DNA of 11,522 nt from Synergistaceae bacterium (GTDB taxonomy: Bacteria; Synergistota; Synergistia; Synergistales; Aminobacteriaceae). The notes below the pieces were generated by a model. The model searched no databases. It saw only the letters and a list, made by a program, of their open reading frames with translations, and was not told where the DNA came from. The position numbers and the translations under genes were made by a program. This document shows positions 5,984-11,522 of this stretch, in pieces (the first letter of the stretch is position 1; every line of letters begins with the position of its first letter). The stretch lies in contig JAFPWQ010000185.1 of the NCBI GenBank assembly GCA_017394925.1, positions 1 to 11,522 on the forward strand, given 5' to 3'.

Positions 5984-6472
5984 CTAGCGTGATGCAAGCT
6001 CCCGGTCTACTGTGTAAACTCCGTGCTTGTCTCCGCCGAGAAATTCAAGTTTGCTCACTATTCCGCCGGTGTTGTCTTCTTCTTCCATTTGTTCATCAAC
6101 GTACCATTTGAGCATTGACTGAGTCGCATAATCCTTCTCTGAGACAGCTAAATCAACAAGTTTATATATTCTTGATGTTACATACTGTTCATGAGCATAT
6201 GCCGTTCTGAATACTTCAAGTGCATTCTCATATGTATCTTTGGGCTTCGCAATATCAGGAATGATTACACGTGCGCCGCGCTCATAAAGATAGCTGATAA
6301 ATTTTTCTGCATGTTCAACTTCTTCTTTGTATTGCTTATGCATCCAGTGAGACATGCCGTCAAGCCCTGCATCTTTGAGATATGCCGACATGGCCAGATA
6401 TATATACGCTGAATCGAATTCCGCCTTTATCTGGTCATTGATTGCCGCAGTCATCGAATCTGAGATCTTCAT
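5984..6472 (-). CDS. ftnA: Non-haem ferritin
   Basis: This 162-residue protein has the normal length for bacterial ferritin. Four helices are evident, and the di-iron ferroxidase ligands are in place: E18 and Y25 in helix A, E50/E51 and H54 in EEVEHAEKF, E95 in AHEQY, and Q128 and E131 in DEQMEEED. It oxidises Fe(II) and stores Fe(III) in a 24-subunit cytoplasmic shell. The start ATG 6472 is 3 bases after the desulfoferrodoxin stop, with GGAAGG inside the end of that gene as ribosome binding site, so the two are co-transcribed and probably coupled. Pairing iron storage with superoxide reduction limits Fenton chemistry in an anaerobe exposed to oxygen. Transcription ends at the strong terminator just downstream. 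Confidence 0.95.
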   Translation of the reverse strand: MKISDSMTAAINDQIKAEFDSAYIYLAMSAYLKDAGLDGMSHWMHKQYKEEVEHAEKFISYLYERGARVIIPDIAKPKDTYENALEVFRTAYAHEQYVTSRIYKLVDLAVSEKDYATQSMLKWYVDEQMEEEDNTGGIVSKLEFLGGDKHGVYTVDRELASR

Positions 6473-6475
6473 GAG

Positions 6476-6841
6476 TTATGCATCTGCCTTCCAGAGTCCA
6501 TGCTTGTTGCAGTACTCTCTCATTGTTACGCCGGGTTCAGCACATTTGAATTCCGCTGAAGGCTCCTCGCCGGGCTTCAGGAAACAACGCGCTACTCTCT
6601 CTCCTTTGATGACCTCTACCCATTCGATATAATGATCTTCAGCCATTGGATGAGCAACACTTCCGACTTTTACTTTTTTGCCATCGAGAACTGGTACATG
6701 CTTTTCTGTCGCCGCATCTGTTGTATTTTCTCTGAGCTGTTTCATGGGTTCTCCGCAGCATGATAATACTCCGCCGCCGACATGCATGACTTCAACGATA
6801 TTGCCGCACTTTGAACATTTGAATACGTCTAATTTTTCCAT
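6476..6841 (-). CDS. dfx: Desulfoferrodoxin (2Fe superoxide reductase)
   Basis: This 121-residue protein reduces superoxide to hydrogen peroxide in the cytoplasm of anaerobes, without making oxygen. Centre I is the N-terminal desulforedoxin-type Fe(Cys)4 site: C9, C12, C28 and C29 (FKCSKCGN, LSCCGEPM). Centre II is the catalytic Fe(His)4Cys site: H48 (in EKHVP, with the functionally important E46 and K47), H64, H70, C111 and H114 (YCNKHGLW). All nine ligands are present, so a two-iron enzyme is expected. The start ATG 6841 is preceded by GGGGGT, an acceptable but unusual ribosome binding site. It is the first gene of the operon with ferritin and has a divergent promoter region shared with the prepilin gene. 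Confidence 0.95.
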   Translation of the reverse strand: MEKLDVFKCSKCGNIVEVMHVGGGVLSCCGEPMKQLRENTTDAATEKHVPVLDGKKVKVGSVAHPMAEDHYIEWVEVIKGERVARCFLKPGEEPSAEFKCAEPGVTMREYCNKHGLWKADA

Positions 6842-6846
6842 TTGAT

Positions 6847-6875
6847 TTTACCCCCGATTCTTTTTTTGCTAGAAT
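6847..6875 (+). promoter_or_regulatory. Promoter of the PilW-like gene
   Basis: TTTACC (6847-6852) as -35, a 17-base spacer, and TAGAAT (6870-6875) as -10, extended by TGC at 6867-6869. A start near 6882 gives a leader of about 37 bases before ATG 6919. The element overlaps the oppositely directed promoter of the desulfoferrodoxin operon. Confidence 0.5.
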
Positions 6876-6876
6876 G

Positions 6877-6894
6877 TGATTATTATATCAATCA
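6877..6894. promoter_or_regulatory. Imperfect palindrome covering both divergent promoters (possible operator)
   Basis: TGATT (6877-6881) and AATCA (6890-6894) flank an A/T-rich centre; 14 of 18 positions are palindromic. It covers the minus-strand -10 and lies beside the plus-strand one. The outer TGAT/ATCA half sites resemble the A/T-rich boxes bound by Fur/PerR-family regulators, which often control superoxide reductase and ferritin genes. This is inference only. Confidence 0.3.
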
Positions 6895-6913
6895 TTACTC
6901 AAAAGGTGCAGAT
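6882..6913 (-). promoter_or_regulatory. Promoter of the desulfoferrodoxin-ferritin operon
   Basis: On the minus strand TATAAT (6887-6882) is preceded by TGA (6890-6888), an extended -10 with a perfect hexamer. TGCACC lies 17 bases upstream as a weak -35 (about half matching). The start would fall near 6875, a leader of about 34 bases before ATG 6841. The start sites of this promoter and of the opposing one fall within or next to each other's -10 elements, so simultaneous use of both should be blocked. Confidence 0.55.
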
Positions 6914-6918
6914 ATTTC

Positions 6919-8007
6919 ATGAAACGTTCTAAGGCTTTCATTCTGGTTGAGATTTTGACGGGTATGGTACTTCAGACAGGATTCATTCTCGTTTTATGTA
7001 CGTCTTTTTATCTTATGCTGTCATTCTACTCAAGGACACAGCAGGTTCTCAATGCCCGTCAGAAAGGCGGGAAAGTCATTGCCTATGTAGATTCAAGAAT
7101 CAGGAACGTGGGACTCGGTTTAGGGAAGTGCAGCAGCTCATCTGAAGTCAGAGATTCATTATGCAAAGTTATCAATTTATCCGGAATGAAACCTCAGCTT
7201 AAATTTCCGGCTGCAATAACAAGGGGGGACGGCTCAAATGTCGGAGAAAATAAGACCTCAGCAGGCATAAATGAAGATAATAAAATCAAAGGCAACATAC
7301 TTACATTGCTTTATACACAAAAACCTTTAGATTTCAATTTTACAATCAGGACAACAGAAAGTACAGATGCAATAGTAAGCGGATGTAATTATCCTATGCT
7401 GCTTTCATCTGATACATCAAACAATGCGTGTGTAAATGCCGGCTTTATTTCAGGGGCAAATCATAAATACGGAGATAATAATTCAGAATTCAATAAAAAC
7501 GACGATCACAGTTCCCGAAGAGCTTACCTGAACAGTTATACAGTAATGGCAGGCACTGGAAGACCTTTATACATTGGTCCTGTAAGTAATAACGGCGAAT
7601 TCAAGTTATACCTGTTCACAGAGACACAGCCGGCATCACCAAAATATATTGAGAAAGTATATCCCGGTGATGAATTGTTATACTTAAAATGTGAAAGAAT
7701 GTTCGTTAAAGACAATAATTTCATGTTCTGGAAATTTTCAGGTAAAGGCTGGAACGATGACAGCAACAAGGCATATCCAAACGAAGCAGATATACTTGAA
7801 GTATATTTTGAACTCGACACAGTGAATAACATTCTGGATATGTACGTACTTGCAAGCGGAGGAGTTAATGATGCAGGCAATACAACAAGACCAGAGATAT
7901 GGCCGGCAAGCGCAACATGGAATACAAACTTTGCAAATTACATAGTCTATGTATCACGCGCATCATGGAAGCTGAAGAATTTACGCAGTAATTTCAACTG
8001 GAATTAG
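6919..8007 (+). CDS. PilW-like type IV pilin/pseudopilin (minor prepilin)
   Basis: This 362-residue protein starts at ATG 6919 with AAAGGTG about 11 bases upstream. The N-terminus MKRSKA-FILVE is a class III prepilin signal: basic leader, cleavage after A6, mature Phe1 and Glu5 (E11), then a hydrophobic helix to about residue 35. Ala at -1 instead of Gly is allowed by prepilin peptidase but less common. Helix continuation plus RIRNVGLGLG (60-69) resembles the region after the stem helix of PilW-type minor pilins, which prime assembly of type IV pili or type II secretion pseudopili. The remaining 290 residues are a large, Asn-rich, beta-type extracellular domain with several Cys (71, 82 and others), not recognised. 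No other pilus gene lies in the window. It converges with radA, with overlapping stops. Confidence 0.7.
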   Translation: MKRSKAFILVEILTGMVLQTGFILVLCTSFYLMLSFYSRTQQVLNARQKGGKVIAYVDSRIRNVGLGLGKCSSSSEVRDSLCKVINLSGMKPQLKFPAAITRGDGSNVGENKTSAGINEDNKIKGNILTLLYTQKPLDFNFTIRTTESTDAIVSGCNYPMLLSSDTSNNACVNAGFISGANHKYGDNNSEFNKNDDHSSRRAYLNSYTVMAGTGRPLYIGPVSNNGEFKLYLFTETQPASPKYIEKVYPGDELLYLKCERMFVKDNNFMFWKFSGKGWNDDSNKAYPNEADILEVYFELDTVNNILDMYVLASGGVNDAGNTTRPEIWPASATWNTNFANYIVYVSRASWKLKNLRSNFNWN

Positions 8008-9371
8008 CGTTTACTCAGAATATCAGCAAGTGCATCGTCAATATGTGATACGGGAATTATCTTTATGCCGTCAAATTTGATCCGCTCACGTGAACTCACA
8101 ACCGCACTGTGAAACCCCAGACGCGCCGCCTCTTTCAGCCTCAGGTCTATCCGTGTTACCGGCCTGATTTCACCCGCAAGTCCGACTTCACCGAGCCAGC
8201 ATGTTCCTGCCTGTAATGCTATATTCTTCAATGATGACGCTATAGCCGCGCATGAAGGCAGATCAGCTGACGGATCTGAAAGCGTCAAACCTCCTGCAAC
8301 GTTGATATACAGATCATGATTGCCCGTTGAGATATTGCATCGTCTGTCTATTACTGCGGTCAATAATTGAAATCTGTTAAGCTCAATCCCTCTTGATGTC
8401 CGTCTTGGATATGGGAATATAGTTCTTGCTGATAACGTCTGAATCTCGGCCGCTAATGGTGTATTTCCTTCAAGTGCTATAGTCATGGCCACACCGGGAA
8501 CAGATACATCATCACGGTTCCAGTATAAGCCGCTCTTGTCGAGAACAGGAATCAATCCGTCTTCATTCATCTCGAATACGCCTAATTCATCAGTACTGCC
8601 GTAACGATTTTTTATTGCGCGTAACATTCTGTATGATGAATAACCTTCGCCGTAAAAGTTCAGAACGGTATCTACCATGTGTTCAAGCATCATAGGCCCG
8701 GCAATTTTTCCGTCCTTCGTAATATGTCCGATAATGAACGCAGGAATGTTTTTCTCTCTCGCACAGTCAATTACTCTCTGAGCTACTGCACGTACCTGCG
8801 TAACTGTTCCAAGCCAGCCGGAATTTGAATCAGCACTCATTGCCTGCACACTGTCGAGTACAAAGAACGAGAACGAATCAGAAAAAGAATCAGAATCAAG
8901 ACTGCTTAATGCGTCCTCAAGATTTGAGCCTGAATATAAATATAATTTTTCGGATAACGTGTTTATTCTTGCGGCTCTCAGTGATACCTGCGCTTCTGAC
9001 TCTTCACCCGAAATATACAGCACAGGACGATTATAATTTTTCGCGACGCTTCCGGCCGCCTGCAATAACAGCGTTGACTTCCCTATACCCGGTTGACCTC
9101 CGATTAACACAACTCCTCCGGGTACTAATCCGCCGCCTAATACACGGTCTAATTCACTTATGCATGTCGATATTCTCTCAGGTGCTTTTACGTCTTGCGC
9201 ACTGATTATCTTTACGTGTGAGTGATTCGATTCGCGATTCTCTTTCTTCGGTGATTCGTTCAGGGCTTCAAGTGTTCCCCATGAATTACATGACGGACAT
9301 TTGCCGGTCTTCGTGGTAGTGATGTATCCGCATTCTGTGCATATATATTTTGTGATTTCATTTCTAGCCAT
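8004..9371 (-). CDS. radA: DNA repair protein RadA
   Basis: This 455-residue protein is the usual length for RadA, a RecA-like ATPase and branch-migration helicase in homologous recombination. It shows an N-terminal C4 zinc finger (C11, C14, C25, C28), Walker A GQPGIGKST (92-100), Walker B FFVLDSVQ (169-176), the RadA-specific KNRYG motif (254-258, a variant of KNRFG), and a C-terminal Lon-like domain ending near ADILSKR. A serine-rich SDSFSDSFSF stretch just before Walker B is a local oddity. ATG 9371 has no Shine-Dalgarno. Instead TATAAT ends six bases before the ATG, which would place the transcript start on the ATG and give a leaderless mRNA. The 5' end is duplicated as decayed copies at 9401-9472 and 10494-10530. 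The stop codon overlaps that of the convergent prepilin gene. Confidence 0.97.
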   Translation of the reverse strand: MARNEITKYICTECGYITTTKTGKCPSCNSWGTLEALNESPKKENRESNHSHVKIISAQDVKAPERISTCISELDRVLGGGLVPGGVVLIGGQPGIGKSTLLLQAAGSVAKNYNRPVLYISGEESEAQVSLRAARINTLSEKLYLYSGSNLEDALSSLDSDSFSDSFSFFVLDSVQAMSADSNSGWLGTVTQVRAVAQRVIDCAREKNIPAFIIGHITKDGKIAGPMMLEHMVDTVLNFYGEGYSSYRMLRAIKNRYGSTDELGVFEMNEDGLIPVLDKSGLYWNRDDVSVPGVAMTIALEGNTPLAAEIQTLSARTIFPYPRRTSRGIELNRFQLLTAVIDRRCNISTGNHDLYINVAGGLTLSDPSADLPSCAAIASSLKNIALQAGTCWLGEVGLAGEIRPVTRIDLRLKEAARLGFHSAVVSSRERIKFDGIKIIPVSHIDDALADILSKR

Positions 9372-9392
9372 GACTATATTATATATTTATTC
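9322..9392 (-). repeat. Junction repeat copy A (radA 5' end plus acyltransferase tail remnant)
   Basis: This segment is the start of functional radA and the 20 bases before it. It is matched by copy B at an 80-base offset; in the 42 bases 9351-9392 versus 9431-9472 I count 35 identities. Upstream of ATG 9371 the minus strand reads AAT AAA TAT ATA ATA TAG (N-K-Y-I-I-stop), then TC and ATG. This is a relic of the acyltransferase C-terminus NKYIV-stop seen in copy B. Confidence 0.75.
9378..9383 (-). promoter_or_regulatory. TATAAT box directly before radA (possible leaderless promoter)
   Basis: TATAAT (9383-9378 on the minus strand) is followed by six bases (ATAGTC) and then the radA ATG. With normal -10 to start spacing, transcription would begin at the ATG itself. 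The -35 region (around 9401-9406) matches poorly. The corresponding bases in the second copy of this junction read TATCGT, so the TATAAT is particular to the copy that drives radA. Confidence 0.35.
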
Positions 9393-9400
9393 CAGCTTTT

Positions 9401-9472
9401 ATGTAGCCGCATTCACTGACAAATATACTTTGCGATTTCACTTCCGGCCATGACTACACGATATATTTATTC
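9401..9472 (-). repeat. Junction repeat copy B (acyltransferase stop plus decayed radA start)
   Basis: Two bases after the acyltransferase stop (9456-9454), ATG 9451 opens a 12-codon frame MAGSEIAKYICQ-stop (9451-9413). It matches the RadA N-terminus MARNEITKYICT at 8 of 12 positions. One extra base then shifts the frame, yet the DNA goes on matching radA through the codons for C-G-Y-I. It is a radA fragment, not a gene. Confidence 0.75.
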
Positions 9473-10470
9473 ACGAACGAAATTTGATTCAGCAATGCCG
9501 ATAATGCATACGAGATAACCAGAACTGCGAGTGATACGACAGGGATCGCAATTAACGGGCAGAATGATAATACATTCATGAGTCTTGCAAGCCTGAGAAG
9601 CTCAGCGTGAATGAGATATGCGCCCATACTGTAACGCGATATTTTACTCATGAATTCACAGCTCAAATCATGCATTCTGAAATATACGAACACTGCAGCA
9701 CTCACAAGCATTATGTGAATATTCATTGCGTCATAAAATCTCTGGTCAGGCTCTCCTGTCATAACTGAAGCTGAATGTGCTAATATCACTGTCATAATGA
9801 ACCCTGCAATGCCAAAAGCATAAATCATTCTCTCAAGCCTTGAATCAATTTCAATCACACTAAGCACATAGCCCAGAAGAAAATATCCGGTGAAGCCTCC
9901 TGCAAGACTGAAATAAAAATTTCCGCGTAACTGAGATAATATATTGCCGTAAAGACCTGAGAATAATAATGTCGTGTTAATTGCCTGAGGGAATGCAAGA
10001 AACGCTATTAACGATAAGACCAGAAAATACTTCGTGAGTGATTCTGACTTCGCGATTAACTTCATGAAGGGTATCACTGCATATAATGCCATTGTCATCG
10101 GAAGATACCACATGTGAAAGTAGCCGGTGATTAAGAGCGTAACGGCCATGTCGAAATCTTCGTTGACGTGATAGTGAATCAATGCATAGAACACTGACCA
10201 GAATATAAATGCCGTAAATATCCTGAAGATATACTTACTGAATATTACACGCAGGGGAATATCACGCCTGATGAATACCGCACCGCTTATCATTGCGAAT
10301 GCAGGTACACACCAGCGTATTAAGCCTTCGTATATATTTATGACGCAATACTCAAGTGAATACACATCGGATTTATGCCATACATCTGAGGCCGCATGAA
10401 TGAATATCACGCAGAATGCCGCAAGTACTTTCAGTGAATCAAGATAGCTTATTCTGTCATGGCCATGCAT
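9454..10470 (-). CDS. Membrane acyltransferase family 3 protein
   Basis: This 338-residue, very hydrophobic protein has about ten predicted membrane helices, typical of acyltransferase family 3 (OafA/WecH type). These enzymes move acetyl or other acyl groups onto sugars of surface polysaccharides, lipopolysaccharide or peptidoglycan. The N-terminal RISYLDSLKVLAAFCVIFIH carries the family's conserved Asp (D11), Lys (K14) and His (H25). RWCVPAFAMISGAVF and FHMWYLPMTMALY are the other typical blocks. The substrate cannot be told. ATG 10470 lies about 15 bases after AGGGG, a long spacing. The gene follows a broken paralogue on the same strand, and its stop is two bases from a remnant radA start. 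It probably arose by tandem duplication with that paralogue and appears to be the intact member. Confidence 0.9.
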   Translation of the reverse strand: MHGHDRISYLDSLKVLAAFCVIFIHAASDVWHKSDVYSLEYCVINIYEGLIRWCVPAFAMISGAVFIRRDIPLRVIFSKYIFRIFTAFIFWSVFYALIHYHVNEDFDMAVTLLITGYFHMWYLPMTMALYAVIPFMKLIAKSESLTKYFLVLSLIAFLAFPQAINTTLLFSGLYGNILSQLRGNFYFSLAGGFTGYFLLGYVLSVIEIDSRLERMIYAFGIAGFIMTVILAHSASVMTGEPDQRFYDAMNIHIMLVSAAVFVYFRMHDLSCEFMSKISRYSMGAYLIHAELLRLARLMNVLSFCPLIAIPVVSLAVLVISYALSALLNQISFVNKYIV

Positions 10471-10493
10471 AAATATAAATCATTTCCCCTTCG

Positions 10494-10530
10494 TGTGATT
10501 TCATTGCTATTTTACACGATATATTTTTTC
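10494..10530 (-). repeat. Junction repeat copy C (third acyltransferase-radA junction, degraded)
   Basis: The minus strand here ends the broken acyltransferase with K-K-Y-I-V-stop (10514-10512). It then shows a sequence matching radA codons for N-E-I-T (TAGCAATGAAATCACA, about 15 of 16 bases like copy A) after a deletion of five or six bases that removed the ATG. The acyltransferase-tail part nearly equals copy B (ACACGATATATTT on the plus strand). It lies between the two acyltransferase genes. Confidence 0.6.
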
Positions 10531-11522
10531 AGGACAGGAATATGATTCAATATGCCGGATATTATGAATGAGATTATGAACGTTATAACTGCGATTAACG
10601 GAACTGAGAATAACGGGTTGAATGACAAAGGGTTAATTATGAAAGTGTGTATACTTCCAATAACGACGGCATGAACGAGATATGCACCGAATGTATACTG
10701 CGATAATACACGAAATATTTTTATGAGCTTTTTATTTTTCGGATAATGCAATTTGAAGAATACGAATACAGATATAACTTCAAATAGGACATTAACAGTA
10801 TTATTGCCATAAAATACAAACGGTTCATTCTTTATCAGTGAAGCTATAGCCGACATCAGAACTGTATAAGCAAATCCCAAAACACCCAATGCATAAATAA
10901 TTCTCTCTGCCTTCTTTGAGATTGCAATATTATTCAGATAGTAACCCAGAATGAAATAGCCCGTGAAGCCCAAGACAAAATGCATGTGAAAACCGTTAAA
11001 GTATTTATTGATGAACAGACCGTATTTCTCAGAAAAAAACGTAACGATATGCACAATCTCAGGAATAACGAACGCAAAGATTAATGAGAGAATAAGAAAA
11101 TATTTTATCAGGAATTCCGAAGCTACTATCTTCTTCAGGAACGGCACAATCATATATAGTCCTGCAATCATAAATTAGAAACAAAGATGATAATGACCCT
11201 TTATGAAATGTGCTGATGCTTTGAGAATGCTATCGGTCTTAACATAATGCCATGAAGCGTAAATGAATGACCAGAATATAAACGCCGTTGCTATTCTGAG
11301 AATATACTTGCTGAATATCTTTGTGAGTGAATTATCTCTGCTTAGGAACAATGCACCGCTAATCATCGTGAATGACCCGACACCCCACCTGACTACAGCG
11401 TCATAAAAATTGAATACCTGCCATTCATATGAATGAACACCGACAGAACGATACTTATGTGCGGCAACATGAAGAATCATTACAGCGAATATTGCGGCTA
11501 CCCTCAAAAAATCAAAGCATAC
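10512..11522 (-). pseudogene. Acyltransferase family 3 pseudogene (in-frame nonsense codon; 5' end outside window)
   Basis: The frame runs from the right edge to TAA 10514-10512 and is interrupted once by TAA at 11177-11175. The part before the stop (from 11522; TTG 11507 is not a convincing start) matches the intact neighbour at its N-terminus: FLRVAAIFAVMILHVAA and RWGVGSFTMISGALF. The part after it, whose first ATG is 11171, matches the neighbour's C-terminal two thirds. Both parts are in the same frame and the alignment continues through the stop: GHYHLCF-stop-FMIAGLYMIVPF against GYFHMWYLPMTMALYAVIPF. The stop sits at a conserved Leu, one base change from TTA. The conserved Trp three codons earlier is Cys, a second sign of decay. 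Two separate polypeptides could still be made. A sequencing error is possible. Confidence 0.8.

Noticed and set aside
8825..9205. 126-codon plus-strand open frame opposite radA
   Set aside because: Lies wholly over radA coding sequence including Walker A; no domain of its own.

Overview
The window looks like a piece of chromosome from an anaerobic bacterium carrying the end of a prophage or phage-tail-like locus. GC content is moderate to low, Shine-Dalgarno motifs are frequent, and the host genes include a superoxide reductase next to a ferritin and a type IV pilin-like protein. This fits a strict anaerobe, possibly from the gut. A Synergistota-like host is my guess and is weakly supported, because no rRNA or other marker gene is present.

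Positions 1-5121 (+ strand) hold a phage tail-fibre/adhesion module. In order it encodes the 3' end of a glycine-rich fibre protein, a 490-residue structural protein with a duplicated beta domain, and a 25-residue ORF that overlaps the next gene by ATGA. Next come a coiled-coil fibre protein with three C-terminal beta modules and two small paralogues with a domain like the N-terminus of Bordetella phage Mtd. Last is a fibre protein fused to an M15 (D-Ala-D-Ala carboxypeptidase type) zinc peptidase. The peptidase is interrupted by a frameshift between its second and third metal ligands. Two intergenic hairpins and one extended -10 promoter lie inside this module. No integrase, holin or attachment site is visible. 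The phage genes stop about 25 bp before a convergent host gene.

Positions 5145-6841 (- strand) carry desulfoferrodoxin (superoxide reductase) and ferritin, 3 bp apart, as an oxidative-stress/iron operon. A strong intrinsic terminator follows, then a TIGR02757/DUF2400 gene whose apparent ribosome binding site and TTG start lie inside that terminator hairpin. The operon promoter overlaps, in face-to-face orientation, a promoter for a divergent PilW-like prepilin gene (6919-8007, +). An imperfect palindrome covers both -10 elements. The prepilin gene ends tail to tail with radA, the two stop codons sharing bases.

Positions 8004-11522 (- strand) contain radA and two tandem membrane acyltransferase-3 paralogues. 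The distal paralogue is broken by an in-frame TAA and runs off the right edge. The junction 'acyltransferase C-terminus - stop - radA N-terminus' occurs three times: once intact in radA and twice as decayed remnants. This is the trace of repeated tandem duplication beside radA. It also left radA without a Shine-Dalgarno but with a TATAAT placed so that its mRNA could be leaderless.

No tRNA, rRNA, CRISPR array, transposase or DGR reverse transcriptase was seen, and no gene-free stretch exceeds 300 bp.
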